DNA from: Mycobacterium sp. MFM001
Lineage (GTDB): Bacteria; Actinomycetota; Actinomycetes; Mycobacteriales; Mycobacteriaceae
Assembly: GCF_003402475.1 (NCBI RefSeq)
Contig: NZ_BFAB01000001.1
Location: 603,335-667,334 of the forward strand
Length of the DNA: 64,000 bases
Reading direction: 5' to 3'
This document shows positions 27,085-35,443 of this stretch, one piece after another. A program made the position numbers and the translations under genes. The notes under the pieces were generated by a model, which worked only from the letters and a program-made list of their open reading frames with translations, was not told the DNA's origin and ran no database searches. The first letter of the stretch is position 1; each line of letters opens with the position of its first letter.

Positions 27085-28056
27085 CGTCAGCACGATCTTG
27101 CCGGTCACCCGGCCCGACGACAGCATCCGATGCGCCTCGGCGGCCTCCTGGATCGGCATCCGCGCGCCGATGACGGGCCGGACGCGACCGTCGGCAAACA
27201 TCGGCCACACCGACTCCACCACCGCGGCAACAACGACGCTCTTGCCGTTGGGGCCGTCGACGGGACGGCCCCGCAACGCCGTTCCGATTACCCGTGCCCG
27301 TTTGCTGACCAGCTTGCCGAGGTTGAGTTCGCCCTTGACGCCGCCCTGCATGCCGATGACCACCAGCTGGCCGTCGCTGGCCAACGCGTCGATGTTGCGG
27401 TCCAGGTAGGCGGCGCCCATGATGTCGAGGATCACGTCCGCGCCCCCTCCGTCGGTTGCGTCCTTGACCCGGGAAACGAAGTCCTCGTCGCGGTAGGCGA
27501 TCGTCACTTCGGCGCCCAGTTCGCGGCAGAGCTCCAGCTTGGGCGGCGAGCCGGCGGTGATCGCGACCCGCGCGCCCAGCGCCCGGGCCACCTGGATGGC
27601 GTGGGTGCCGACGCCGCTGGCCCCGCCGTGGATCAGGATTAGCTGGCCCTCGCCCAGATGCGCCGTCAACACCAGGTTCGACCACACCGTGCACGCCACT
27701 TCCGGCAGCCCGGCGGCGTCGAGCAGGTCGACACCGTCCGGAATCGGCAGAAGCTGACCAGCGGGAACAGCGACGTATTCGGCGTAGCCGCCGCCCGCCA
27801 GCAAAGCGCAGACTTCTTGCCCGACCGACCAGCCGGTGACGCCCTCACCCACCTCGGCGATCACCCCCGACACCTCCATGCCGAGCAACTCGCTGGCGCC
27901 CGGCGGCGGCGGGTAGTGACCGGCGGCCTGCAGCACGTCGGCCCGGTTGACGCCAGCGGCGCTGACTTTGACCAGCACCTCGCCGCGGCCCGGTTTGGCG
28001 TCACCGACCTCCTGCCACAGGAGTTGATCGGCAGATTCGGCAACGATCGCATGCAT
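27073..28056 (-). CDS. NADPH:quinone oxidoreductase (Rv3777 type)
   Basis: This 327-residue protein belongs to the zinc-free medium-chain dehydrogenases of the PIG3/quinone oxidoreductase group. It has [21 protein letters not shown] near the N-terminus and the nucleotide-binding [15 protein letters not shown] at mid length. It should reduce quinones or enals with NADPH in the cytosol. A TAGCGT (28064-28069) ends 7 nt before the ATG, so the transcript may be leaderless. It diverges from the MarR gene across 66 bp. Confidence 0.92.
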   Translation of the reverse strand: MHAIVAESADQLLWQEVGDAKPGRGEVLVKVSAAGVNRADVLQAAGHYPPPPGASELLGMEVSGVIAEVGEGVTGWSVGQEVCALLAGGGYAEYVAVPAGQLLPIPDGVDLLDAAGLPEVACTVWSNLVLTAHLGEGQLILIHGGASGVGTHAIQVARALGARVAITAGSPPKLELCRELGAEVTIAYRDEDFVSRVKDATDGGGADVILDIMGAAYLDRNIDALASDGQLVVIGMQGGVKGELNLGKLVSKRARVIGTALRGRPVDGPNGKSVVVAAVVESVWPMFADGRVRPVIGARMPIQEAAEAHRMLSSGRVTGKIVLTLAE

Positions 28057-28063
28057 GGCCGCC

Positions 28064-28069
28064 ACGCTA
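28064..28069 (-). promoter_or_regulatory. Candidate -10 box, leaderless, quinone oxidoreductase
   Basis: TAGCGT on the minus strand fits TANNNT and is 7 nt from the ATG at 28056; no ribosome site is visible. Confidence 0.45.
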
Positions 28070-28110
28070 CTACCTGCGAATTCCGGCTGTTCCAAAGGCG
28101 CTGTGTCGCA

Positions 28111-28116
28111 TAGCAT
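28111..28116 (+). promoter_or_regulatory. Candidate -10 box, leaderless, MarR gene
   Basis: TAGCAT fits TANNNT and ends 6 nt before the ATG at 28123. Confidence 0.5.
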
Positions 28117-28122
28117 GACGTC

Positions 28123-28626
28123 ATGGGCGGCCTCATCGACGGCCGGACAGCCAGTGCGATGCCCGGGTTGGATATCGCTGAACAGAAGTCGTGGCAGAAC
28201 TTCATGGATTCGGCGTTGCGGATGTATGCGACGCTCAACCGCCGACTGACCGACGCACACCAGCTGTCGCTGTTCGACGTCCGAGTGCTGGAGATGCTCG
28301 ACAACGCGCCCGCCGGGTCGGCCCGGATGGGGGATCTGGCCGAGGCACTGCCGTCGCTGCCGAGCCGGCTGACCCGGCAGATCCGTCGCCTGGAGGTTCA
28401 GGGGTTGGTGCGGCGCGAGGCCAGCCGCGACGACCGGCGCGGCGTGGTGGCCGCCATCACCGACGACGGCAGGACGGCGGTCCACCAGGCGATGGCCACC
28501 TATGCGCAGGGTGTACGGACCTACTTCCTCGGCCAGTTGTCGCGGTCGCAGATCACCGCGATGGGCGAGAACTGCCGGCGCATAAGCACCGCGCTGAAAC
28601 TGTCCGGCCGGTCATCGAAGCTCTGA
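28123..28626 (+). CDS. MarR-family transcriptional regulator
   Basis: This 167-residue protein has the MarR winged-helix layout: dimer helices at both ends, a recognition segment LPSLPSRLTRQIRRLEVQGLVRREAS and the wing DDRRGVVAAITDDG. MarR proteins repress nearby genes and leave DNA upon binding a small phenolic ligand. The divergent quinone oxidoreductase gene is the natural candidate target; this is inferred from arrangement. ATG 28123 is favoured because TAGCAT lies 6 nt before it; ATG 28159 is an alternative. tRNA-Ser follows 20 bp downstream. Confidence 0.88.
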   Translation: MGGLIDGRTASAMPGLDIAEQKSWQNFMDSALRMYATLNRRLTDAHQLSLFDVRVLEMLDNAPAGSARMGDLAEALPSLPSRLTRQIRRLEVQGLVRREASRDDRRGVVAAITDDGRTAVHQAMATYAQGVRTYFLGQLSRSQITAMGENCRRISTALKLSGRSSKL

Positions 28627-28646
28627 CCCCCGTTACGCTTGTCGGC

Positions 28647-28733
28647 GGTGGCGTGGCAGAGCGGCCTAATGCACTCGCCTTGAAAGCGAGAGACGGCTAA
28701 AACCGTCCGGGGGTTCAAATCCCTCCGCCACCG
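28647..28733 (+). tRNA. tRNA-Ser (anticodon TGA)
   Basis: The 87-nt cloverleaf has acceptor arms GGTGGCG and CGCCACC, discriminator G, and anticodon stem CTCGC/GCGAG with loop CTTGAAA (anticodon TGA at 28681-28683). It has the long variable arm of class II tRNAs (GACGGCTAAAACCGTC) and the T-loop GGTTCAAAT. CCA is not encoded. Confidence 0.97.
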
Positions 28734-28741
28734 CTGAATCT

Positions 28742-28769
28742 GGTCAGACCTGGTCTGGTCCAATATGCT
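28742..28769 (+). promoter_or_regulatory. Promoter and probable operator of the VapBC-type module
   Basis: Overlapping palindromes GGTCAGACC (28742-28750) and AGACCTGGTCT (28746-28756) lie where the -35 region and spacer should be. TATGCT (28764-28769) fits TANNNT and ends 6 nt before the ATG at 28776, so the mRNA may be leaderless. Autoregulation by the antitoxin is usual in such modules. Confidence 0.5.
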
Positions 28770-28775
28770 GTCCTC

Positions 28776-29015
28776 ATGGTCGCCGACACCGTCAACGTCT
28801 ACGACGCGAAGACAAACTTTTCGCGCCTGCTCGCCCGTGCAGAAGCCGGAGACGAGATTGTCATCAGTCGGCACGGCCGGCCTGTCGCGCGCCTGGTCCC
28901 CTACAGGCCCGACCGGGTCGAGCGAAAACCGGGCCTGTTGAAGGGCAAAATCAAGATCGCGCCTGACTTCGACGATTTCTCGGCCTCCGATGCACGCGAC
29001 TGGTATGGGGCATGA
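28776..29015 (+). CDS. Antitoxin, Phd/VapB type
   Basis: This 79-residue protein has the Phd/YefM DNA-binding and dimer domain at the N-terminus (VNVYDAKTNFSRLLARAEAGDEIVISRHGRPVARLVPY). A disordered acidic C-terminus (APDFDDFSASDARDWYG) would wrap and block the toxin. Its stop overlaps the start of the PIN toxin (ATGA), the usual coupling of antitoxin and toxin. The module sits directly after tRNA-Ser. Confidence 0.92.
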   Translation: MVADTVNVYDAKTNFSRLLARAEAGDEIVISRHGRPVARLVPYRPDRVERKPGLLKGKIKIAPDFDDFSASDARDWYGA

Positions 29016-29380
29016 GGGGGCTCCTCGACACTCACGTTTTACTTTGGTGGCTCGCTGACGACAGGAAGCTCTCACCGGCTCATCGAACGATGATCGCGGA
29101 ACCTGACAACGAGCTCTTCGTCTCCGCTGTCACCGTCGCCGAAGTTGCGATCAAGGCCTCGCTGGGAAAGCTGAAAGCTCCCGGCTTGCACGAGGCGCTG
29201 CATGAGGCGGGCATTTATGAATTGCCTTTCACCGCAACACATGCCGAAACTCTGGGCGAGTTGCCCTGGCACCACCGAGATCCCTTCGATCGGATGCTCA
29301 TCGCCCAGGCGATCGCCGAACGCTTAGACCTGGTGACAACAGACACTCGGCTGCAGGCTTATCCAGTCGTCTGTGTGTGA
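29012..29380 (+). CDS. Toxin, VapC type PIN-domain ribonuclease
   Basis: This 122-residue PIN protein carries the acidic residues of the metal site in LLDTHVLLWW, TVAEVAIK, RDPFDRMLIAQA and TTDTRL. VapC toxins cut tRNA or rRNA at specific places and stop growth when free of antitoxin. All four acidic positions are present, so it should be active. It overlaps the antitoxin by 4 nt and converges with lipE after a 3 bp gap. Confidence 0.92.
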   Translation: MRGLLDTHVLLWWLADDRKLSPAHRTMIAEPDNELFVSAVTVAEVAIKASLGKLKAPGLHEALHEAGIYELPFTATHAETLGELPWHHRDPFDRMLIAQAIAERLDLVTTDTRLQAYPVVCV

Positions 29381-29383
29381 AGC

Positions 29384-30625
29384 TCACCGCACCCGCGGGA
29401 TCTCGGCGGCGATGAGGTCCATCAGCGCCGTGTAGCGCTTGGGCGCAACGTCCCTGCCGGGCTTGCCGCTGCTGACCAGGCCCGCCGCCAGCTTGCGCTC
29501 CGGATCGGCCCAGATGGCGCAGTTGACCAGACCTAAGTGGCCGAATGCTGCGGGGGCGTTGCGGCCGAACGGCCCGAACCTGGTGGAGCCCAGCATGAAT
29601 CCCGTGCCCCAGCGCAGCGGCGCCCCTCCGGTCGCCACATCCGGTCGCAGACGCCGGCATTCGCGCACCGCACCACGCAACGTCTCGGGCCGCATGACCC
29701 GAACCCCGTCGAGTTCGCCTCCGCGGCGCCAGATTTCGGCGAAACGCGACAGCTCGTAGGCGTTCGACACCGTGTTGGATGACGGGACAACCGTGGTGAG
29801 GAACATCGGTGTGTTGGAAAGCGGGATGATCTGGTGCACCGTACCGCCGATCGCCTTGCGGAAGGCTACTGCTATCGGGGCGGGTAGTTGCCTGCCGGTG
29901 GCGTGGCTGGGTGCGACGAGCGGGAGATCCTGTTCTGCAACACCGAAATTGGTCCAGCGGAAGCCCAGCGGGTCGAGGATCTCGGCGGCCAGAATCTCCC
30001 GGATGTCCTTGCCGGTAGCGGCATAGACGATCTCGCGCATCAGCGGACCCCACGTCAGCGCGTGATAGATGTGGATAAGCCCCGGCCGGTACAGCGGCCG
30101 CAGCTTGCCCAGCTGTTCCTGCGCGTACTCGTGGTCGTCGGCCCTTTTGAGGTCCGGCCTGGGGCCGGTCGGGAACGGGACACCTGCGCTGTGCGTCAGC
30201 ACGTGGCGGATCGTGGTGCGGTCCTTGCCGTGGCTGGTGTAGGTCGGAATGTAGTCGCACACCCTGTCGTCGAGCGAGAAGTGGCCGCGTTCGACCAGCA
30301 TGTGCACCACGGTCGCGGTGATCGCCTTGGCCGTCGAGTACACGCAGAACGGGGTGTCTGTCTTGACGGGAATCTTCTCGGCGTCGGGCGGATCGGTGGG
30401 GCCGCTGCCCCAGGCGTGCCCGATCGCACGGTTGAGCACCACTTTGCCGTCGCGCCACAGGCACAGCTGAATCGCGGGATGCATCCCCGCCTGATACCAG
30501 TAGCGGGCCGCCTGCCAGATGCGCTCGACCGCCGCGGGGTCGACCCCGGACTGGTCCTCGTCACCGACCGCGGTGACGGCGTCGAGATCGGCCGGGACGC
30601 GAATCGAGCCTTCGGAATTGCCCAT
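29384..30625 (-). CDS. lipE: Beta-lactamase-fold esterase LipE
   Basis: This 413-residue protein is of the serine beta-lactamase/class C esterase group and matches LipE (Rv3775, about 415 residues). The catalytic STAK (SxxK) lies in [14 protein letters not shown], and a C-terminal FGHLGLVNC stands where beta-lactamases have the KTG/HxG triad. It probably hydrolyses lipid or other esters; substrate is unknown. TAACCT (30632-30637) is 6 nt before the ATG, so translation may be leaderless. Confidence 0.9.
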   Translation of the reverse strand: MGNSEGSIRVPADLDAVTAVGDEDQSGVDPAAVERIWQAARYWYQAGMHPAIQLCLWRDGKVVLNRAIGHAWGSGPTDPPDAEKIPVKTDTPFCVYSTAKAITATVVHMLVERGHFSLDDRVCDYIPTYTSHGKDRTTIRHVLTHSAGVPFPTGPRPDLKRADDHEYAQEQLGKLRPLYRPGLIHIYHALTWGPLMREIVYAATGKDIREILAAEILDPLGFRWTNFGVAEQDLPLVAPSHATGRQLPAPIAVAFRKAIGGTVHQIIPLSNTPMFLTTVVPSSNTVSNAYELSRFAEIWRRGGELDGVRVMRPETLRGAVRECRRLRPDVATGGAPLRWGTGFMLGSTRFGPFGRNAPAAFGHLGLVNCAIWADPERKLAAGLVSSGKPGRDVAPKRYTALMDLIAAEIPRVR

Positions 30626-30631
30626 GCCGCG

Positions 30632-30637
30632 AGGTTA
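30632..30637 (-). promoter_or_regulatory. Candidate -10 box, leaderless, lipE
   Basis: TAACCT on the minus strand fits TANNNT and ends 6 nt before the lipE ATG. Confidence 0.5.
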
Positions 30638-30697
30638 CGGCGTGGCGGTCGCGGCGCGGACGTACGCTCTCGTTATTTCGCCGCAGGGAGGGGTGCC

Positions 30698-31072
30698 ATG
30701 CCGTTGTTCAGGAAGCGTCGGCCCGCGGAGACGACGCCCGGGTGGGCTTACGAGGCACCGCCGCTCGAACAGATGCGTGACCAGCCGGCATCCAGCGTCG
30801 CGCCGCACGCTGGGCTTACGGCCGAGGATGTCCGCAATGTGGCGTTCAACAAGCCGCCCATCGGGAAGCGTGGTTACAACGAAGACGACGTCGACGCGTT
30901 TCTCGACCGCGTCGAGCAAGCACTGCGAAATCCGTCGGCCGGCATTCTCACGCCCGCAGATGTCCGCAGTGTGGTGTTCAACAAGCCGCCCATCGGCAAG
31001 CGCGGCTACAACGAAGACGAGGTCGACGCATTCCTGGATCGCATCGAGGAGCAGTTGCAACAGCGACGGTGA
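30698..31072 (+). CDS. Small protein with two tandem DivIVA-type motifs
   Basis: This 124-residue protein consists of a basic N-terminus ([12 protein letters not shown]), a short linker and two almost identical repeats of about 35 residues. Each reads [32 protein letters not shown] (about 40-73 and 86-119). That is the short DivIVA/DivI1A motif that binds curved membrane in Wag31/DivIVA, but the long coiled coil is missing. It could bind membrane or a DivIVA partner as a small adaptor; this is inference. GGGAGG precedes the ATG. TACGCT at 30663-30668 is a candidate -10 box. Confidence 0.85.
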   Translation: MPLFRKRRPAETTPGWAYEAPPLEQMRDQPASSVAPHAGLTAEDVRNVAFNKPPIGKRGYNEDDVDAFLDRVEQALRNPSAGILTPADVRSVVFNKPPIGKRGYNEDEVDAFLDRIEEQLQQRR

Positions 31073-31075
31073 GCA

Positions 31076-32182
31076 TCAGTGCAGCGTCGGTGCGTAGCGC
31101 AGCACAGCACCTACGCCGTCCGCCGGCGCGATGCGTTCGTCCGTGCGAACCAGCGACGCGCCGACCGAAACCGCGAACAGCGGCAGGGCCTCGTCGGCCC
31201 GCAGCGTGCGATCGGCCGCGGCGCCCTGCTCGGAGAGCACATTCGCGTTGGGTGCGACGGTCGTCAGGTCCTGGTCGGAGACCACCGTTTCGTCGCCGAT
31301 GTCGCCGATGATCAGCGTTTCCACCGCGCCTTGGCGCAGCGCCGAGCACACCGGCCCTAGCCCTTCGGCGGCCAGCCCGGACTGCCTGCCGATCTCGGCC
31401 GCAAAACGCTGGGCGGCGTCGTCGAGGACCGCCAGCCGCCGCTTGAGCAACTCCTGCTCGATCGCGTCCTGCACCTCATCGAAGTCGTGGCCGCTGTGCC
31501 GCGCGCCGACCTCCAGCGGCACCGCCAGCGCCTTGACCCGGTCGGCCAGCGTCGTCAACAGATCCGAGCGCGACCGCACCTCGCCGACCACGAAAACGAC
31601 GTCCGCGCTGGCGTCGTCGACCAACTCCGCGACACGGTCGGCGACCGCGCGCAGGTTCTTGCGGGCCGCTTCGTCGGTACGCAGCTGCGGATCGCCGTAT
31701 CCGGCGGTCTCGGCCCCCGACGCCTTGTGCACGGGATGGCCGCCGCCGTCAACGGTTTCCGAGCGGAGCGTGCCCTCGACGTGCACGGTGATGTCGGCGC
31801 CGGTGTGGTCGACGGCCACCAGCACATAGGCCGGGTTGTCGAAGCCGTGCTCGACGATCGGCACGATGTAGGGCAGTTCCGAGACCCGGACCACCGGGGC
31901 GGCGGTGGGGCGCAGCAGATGCTCGTTGAGGACGACGCCGTCGGCGCCGGCGACTATGCCGCGCCCGCTGCGGCCGATCGGCGGGCGCAGATCCATCACG
32001 GCGCGTTCGATATCGGCTGTCACCGCGTCGCTGAGTCCCTGCTCGGCGAGCTGTTCCCGCACAGCGCGCCACTTCAGCTCGAGCTGGGTCTCGGCGTCCT
32101 GGGTGTCGTGGGTGTCCTCGAAGTAGACCGATGCGAACGGCCCTTTGGTGTTCAGCAGCGGGCGGAAGCGTTCGGAATCCAT
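31076..32182 (-). CDS. Rv2629-like protein (baeRF/release-factor-like family)
   Basis: This 368-residue protein aligns along its whole length with M. tuberculosis Rv2629 (GPFASVYFEDTHDT, AVDHTGADI, FVVGEVRSRSDLL, EIGRQSGLAAEGL). The family is related to archaeal/eukaryal release factor 1 (baeRF group), and Rv2629 was noted as a dormancy gene; its function is not known. Start ATG 32182 matches the Rv2629 start (MxSERxR); a GTG 21 nt upstream is an alternative. It follows the 58-residue gene in the same direction with a gap of about 40 bp. Confidence 0.88.
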   Translation of the reverse strand: MDSERFRPLLNTKGPFASVYFEDTHDTQDAETQLELKWRAVREQLAEQGLSDAVTADIERAVMDLRPPIGRSGRGIVAGADGVVLNEHLLRPTAAPVVRVSELPYIVPIVEHGFDNPAYVLVAVDHTGADITVHVEGTLRSETVDGGGHPVHKASGAETAGYGDPQLRTDEAARKNLRAVADRVAELVDDASADVVFVVGEVRSRSDLLTTLADRVKALAVPLEVGARHSGHDFDEVQDAIEQELLKRRLAVLDDAAQRFAAEIGRQSGLAAEGLGPVCSALRQGAVETLIIGDIGDETVVSDQDLTTVAPNANVLSEQGAAADRTLRADEALPLFAVSVGASLVRTDERIAPADGVGAVLRYAPTLH

Positions 32183-32222
32183 GCCTGGTTGGGTTGCCCA
32201 CACGGTCGGCGGACAAACGGGC

Positions 32223-32399
32223 TCACTCGGTGTGTTCGAAGAACCGCCATTCGCCGTCGATGTTGACTTCCATTCGCCAGCCGAGCTCGTCCTTCTCGGC
32301 CTTCTGGTCGACGAACCAGGCGTGCGCGTCGTCGGCGCTTTCGATGTCTTTGGTGGCGACGACCTCGCCGTGCGGGTTGATCACTCGGTAGTTGGACAT
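32223..32399 (-). CDS. 58-residue hypothetical protein
   Basis: This short soluble protein begins MSNYRVINPHGEVVATKDIES and is rich in Trp and acidic residues (WFVDQKAEKDELGWRMEV, EWRFFEHTE). I do not know the family. The beta-rich pattern of a short strand, turn and helix suggests a compact single domain. It lies between echA21 and the Rv2629-like gene, all in the same direction, and may be co-transcribed with the latter. Confidence 0.7.
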   Translation of the reverse strand: MSNYRVINPHGEVVATKDIESADDAHAWFVDQKAEKDELGWRMEVNIDGEWRFFEHTE

Positions 32400-32427
32400 A
32401 ACCGAGTGTTCCCGGGTTCAGGCCGTC

Positions 32428-33252
32428 TTACTCCCCGGTGAACTCTGGGGGCCGCTTGGCGAACGTCGCCGCGATCCCCTCGGACAGATCCTTGGACGGC
32501 AGAAACGCCGCATTCCACGCCGCCACGTAGCGCAGGCTCGCCGACACCGCCGAAATCCGTTGCTGGTCAAGGACATCCTTGATGCCGTGCACGGTCAGCG
32601 GCGGGTTGGCGGCGATCTCCGCGGCGGTGGCGTGCGCGGCCGCCAACGTGGCGTCGGCGTCGTCGAACACGTCGTTGACCAACCCGATTTTCTCCGCCCT
32701 CGCGGCGTCGATGTCCTTGCCGGTCAGCGCCAATTCACGCAGATGACCGTCATTCAGGATCAGCGGCAGCCGGGCCAGGCTGCCGACGTCGGCGACGATC
32801 GCCAGTTTGACTTCGCGGACGGAGAACTTGGCGTCGGCGCTGGCGTAGCGGATGTCGACCGCCGAGATCAGGTCGACGCCGCCGCCGATGCACCAGCCGT
32901 GCACCGACGCGATGGTCGGGGTGCGGCAGTCGGCGACGGCAGTGATCGCCTTCTGCATACGCAGCACCGTTTGGTGGAAGTCGGCCCGGGGCCGCGCCGA
33001 CGCGCCCTCGGTCATGACGCTGGCCAGCGACCCGCCCATGGCGGGCAGGTCCAGACCGTAGCTGAAGTTGCGGCCCGACCCGGTGAGCACAATGGCTCGC
33101 ACATCGCGGTCGGCGTCGAGTTCGGCGAACAGGTCGGGCATCTCCGACCAGAATGCCGGCCCCATCGCGTTGCCCTTGCCCGGTCCGATCAGGGTGACCT
33201 GCGCGACGTGGTCTTTGGTTTCGACTGTGACGGATTCGTACGGCTGGCCCAT
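32428..33252 (-). CDS. echA21: Enoyl-CoA hydratase family protein EchA21
   Basis: This 274-residue crotonase-fold protein matches EchA21 (Rv3774). The oxyanion-hole segment is SGRNFSYGLDLPAM, and the second glycine-rich turn lies in HGWCIGGGVDLISAVDIRYAS with the acidic residue of ECH/isomerase members downstream. It probably hydrates or isomerises enoyl-CoA in fatty acid breakdown. TACGGT (33259-33264) ends 6 nt before the ATG. This -10 shares two bases with that of the divergent gene. Confidence 0.93.
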   Translation of the reverse strand: MGQPYESVTVETKDHVAQVTLIGPGKGNAMGPAFWSEMPDLFAELDADRDVRAIVLTGSGRNFSYGLDLPAMGGSLASVMTEGASARPRADFHQTVLRMQKAITAVADCRTPTIASVHGWCIGGGVDLISAVDIRYASADAKFSVREVKLAIVADVGSLARLPLILNDGHLRELALTGKDIDAARAEKIGLVNDVFDDADATLAAAHATAAEIAANPPLTVHGIKDVLDQQRISAVSASLRYVAAWNAAFLPSKDLSEGIAATFAKRPPEFTGE

Positions 33253-33258
33253 GGCCAG

Positions 33259-33268
33259 ACCGTACCGT
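33259..33268. promoter_or_regulatory. Overlapping divergent -10 boxes (echA21 and MDMPI-like gene)
   Basis: The sequence ACCGTACCGT reads TACGGT on the minus strand (33259-33264, 6 nt before the echA21 ATG). On the plus strand it reads TACCGT (33263-33268, 7 nt before the ATG at 33276). The central TA serves both, so the two promoters should exclude each other. Confidence 0.55.
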
Positions 33269-33275
33269 GGACGTC

Positions 33276-33854
33276 ATGTCTTCCGACCTGCGGCCCGGCC
33301 CCGACTCACCGCCCACCGACGAGCTCGCCAGCGCAGAAGCCACGCTCGGTGTACTGCAGCGCGTGCTGCATCCGATCGCACGCGACGACCTGGCCAAACC
33401 CACCCCGTGCTCGGAATTCGACGTCGCGAAGCTGACCGATCATCTGCTGAACTCCATCACCGTGCTCGGCGGCGCGGCCGGCGCGGAGTTTCCCGACCGC
33501 GATCCAGAGGACTCGGTGGAGCGGCAAGTGATCGGCGCGGCTCGGCCCGCGCTGGACGCCTGGCACCGCCGCGGGGTGGACGGCACGCTCACGATCGGCT
33601 CCAACACGCTGCCTGCGGCGGCGGCCGCCGGCATCTTGTCGCTCGAATTCCTGGTCCACGCTTGGGATTACGCGAAGGCGACCGGTCACGATGTGGAGGT
33701 CGCGGAATCGGTGGCCGACTACGTGCTGGGATTGGCGAAGAAAAACATTACGCCCCAAGCCCGTTCGGCGGTGGGCTTCGACGACCCCGTCGAGGTTGCC
33801 GACAACGCACCGGCCCTCGACCGCCTGGTCGCTTTCACCGGGCGGGTGCCTTAG
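33276..33854 (+). CDS. Maleylpyruvate isomerase-like (DinB superfamily) protein, Rv3773c type
   Basis: This 192-residue protein belongs to the mycothiol-dependent maleylpyruvate isomerase N-terminal superfamily (TIGR03086 group). It has LQRVLHPIARDDLAKPTPCSEFDVAKLTDHLLNS at the N-terminus and FLVHAWDYAKATG in the second half. The His residues at these two places normally bind metal. It may use mycothiol as cofactor; substrate is unknown. Start ATG 33276 has a -10 at 7 nt. Confidence 0.88.
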   Translation: MSSDLRPGPDSPPTDELASAEATLGVLQRVLHPIARDDLAKPTPCSEFDVAKLTDHLLNSITVLGGAAGAEFPDRDPEDSVERQVIGAARPALDAWHRRGVDGTLTIGSNTLPAAAAAGILSLEFLVHAWDYAKATGHDVEVAESVADYVLGLAKKNITPQARSAVGFDDPVEVADNAPALDRLVAFTGRVP

Positions 33855-33855
33855 C

Positions 33856-33912
33856 GCGAGCGTGCGGCCAGCCGCACACTGGTCGCCGAGCGTGCGTCTA
33901 GCCGCACGCTCG
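33856..33912. terminator. Two tandem hairpins between convergent genes
   Basis: The first hairpin (33862-33877) is GTGCGGCCAGCCGCAC, exactly the 16-mer found twice in aftA. The second has arms CGAGCGTGCG (33887-33896) and CGCACGCTCG (33903-33912) around a 6-nt loop. They fill the 69 bp between two convergent genes and probably end transcription from both sides. No T-run follows, as is common in mycobacteria. Confidence 0.65.
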
Positions 33913-33923
33913 AGCGGTCGCGG

Positions 33924-34391
33924 CTACACCCGCTCGAGGTAGAAGTAGAAGTAGCGGCCGTTGTCGACGACGCCCTTGCCGTTCATGATGCCCATCACGG
34001 CGTCGTCGTCGATCCGCTTGAAGTGGTCGTGCACGGGCTGGCCGTCGTAGACCATGGTCGCGGTCACCTCGCCGCGGAACTCCTCGAGCCACAGGCTGGC
34101 TTCGCCCTTGCCCATCTTGATGTTGGAGAACCGGTTGCCGTCGTCGTCGAGACACACCAGCGGTTGCACATCGGTAACCGAGTTGAAGGTCTTGCCGAAC
34201 CAGCGGGACTTCTCGAGTTGGCCGTTCATCCGGTGGCCGGTGACGAATTCGCCGCCCTTCCATTCGCCGAGCATGCCGTCGAGGGTGGCCGGCGGCAGGC
34301 TCGCCCAGTAGTCGTCGAGTTCGGCGTCGGCGATGGTGCCGGTGCGCTCCTTGAATTCGGTGAATTTCTTGCGGGCCAGCTCGTCGCTCAT
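33924..34391 (-). CDS. GXWXG/DUF4334-type protein
   Basis: This 155-residue protein has the N-terminal LPPATLDGMLGEWKGGEF pattern of the GXWXG domain and a C-terminal DUF4334-like half (VYDGQPVHDHFKRIDDDAVMGIMNGK). The family is beta-rich, and function is unknown to me. Start ATG 34391 overlaps the hisC2 stop by one base (TAATG) and has AAGGATGG upstream, so it is coupled to hisC2. Confidence 0.85.
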   Translation of the reverse strand: MSDELARKKFTEFKERTGTIADAELDDYWASLPPATLDGMLGEWKGGEFVTGHRMNGQLEKSRWFGKTFNSVTDVQPLVCLDDDGNRFSNIKMGKGEASLWLEEFRGEVTATMVYDGQPVHDHFKRIDDDAVMGIMNGKGVVDNGRYFYFYLERV

Positions 34392-35437
34392 TAAATCCAT
34401 CCTTTCGCGAATCTCAGCAGGGCGTCGTTCTCCTCCGGCGCGCCGATCGTGACTCGCACACCGTCGTTGGCGAACGGCCGCACCACAATTCGTGCGTCAG
34501 CGGCCTGTTCCACGAAATCCTGCGTGCGTTCGGCCAGCGGCAGCCAGACGAAGTTGGCCTGCGACGGCGGCAGCGTGAAACCGGCGTCGCGCAAAGCTTG
34601 AGAAACCCGCTCCCGTTCGGCGACGACAGCGTTCGTGCGCGCCAGCAACTCGTCGGCGGCGTCCAGCGAGGCGACCGCCGCCGCCTGCGACACGTTGGTC
34701 AACGTGAACGGCACCACGACCTTGTCCAGTGCGGCGATCACCTCCGGGTCGCCGACGGCATAACCCACCCGCAATCCGGCCAGCCCGTAGGCCTTCGAAA
34801 ACGTCCGCAGCACAACGACATTGGGGTAGGCGCGGACCAGGCCCAGGCTGTCGGGCAGCATGCCGTCGCGGATGTATTCCACGTAGGCCTCGTCGATGGC
34901 GATCAGGACGTCCGAGGGCACCGCCTCGACGAACCGGCTCAGCGCATCGGGGTCGACGACCGTCGAGGTCGGGTTGTTCGGATTGCACACGAAGATCAGC
35001 CGGGTGCGGTCGGTGACGGCCGCCAGCATGGCGTAGAGGTCGTACGTCTCGTCGCGCAGCGGAACCTCGACGGGCACCGCGCCACAAACCCGCACCTGGA
35101 GCGGATACATCCCGAAGCTGCGCCACCCGTAGAGCACCTCGTCGCCGACCGACGCGGTGGCCTGGACCAGGCGTTGGCACAACGCCACCGAGCCGCAGCC
35201 GACGGTGATGTGCTCCGGAGCGAAATCCAGATGCTGCGCCAGCCGCGACCGGAGCTCGACGTTGTGGTTGTCGGGATAGCGGTTGACATCATCGAGTGCT
35301 TCGGTGATGGCTGCCCGCACACTGGGCAGCGGGCCGTGCACGGTCTCGTTGCTGGCCAGCTTGATCGTGCCCGGGATCGTCTTGCCCTCGACGTAGGCCG
35401 CCACCTCGGCCAGCTCAGGGCGCAGGCGGGCGGTCAT
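34391..35437 (-). CDS. hisC2: Histidinol-phosphate/aromatic aminotransferase HisC2 (Pat)
   Basis: This 348-residue class I/II PLP enzyme matches HisC2 (Rv3772) and the actinobacterial aromatic aminotransferase Pat. The PLP lysine lies in TFSKAYGLAGLRVGY, and the Asp that binds the pyridine ring in LIAIDEAYVEYI. It transaminates phenylpyruvate, hydroxyphenylpyruvate or imidazole acetol-phosphate. TAAGCT (35444-35449) ends 6 nt before the ATG. Confidence 0.93.
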   Translation of the reverse strand: MTARLRPELAEVAAYVEGKTIPGTIKLASNETVHGPLPSVRAAITEALDDVNRYPDNHNVELRSRLAQHLDFAPEHITVGCGSVALCQRLVQATASVGDEVLYGWRSFGMYPLQVRVCGAVPVEVPLRDETYDLYAMLAAVTDRTRLIFVCNPNNPTSTVVDPDALSRFVEAVPSDVLIAIDEAYVEYIRDGMLPDSLGLVRAYPNVVVLRTFSKAYGLAGLRVGYAVGDPEVIAALDKVVVPFTLTNVSQAAAVASLDAADELLARTNAVVAERERVSQALRDAGFTLPPSQANFVWLPLAERTQDFVEQAADARIVVRPFANDGVRVTIGAPEENDALLRFAKGWI

Positions 35438-35443
35438 TTCGAC

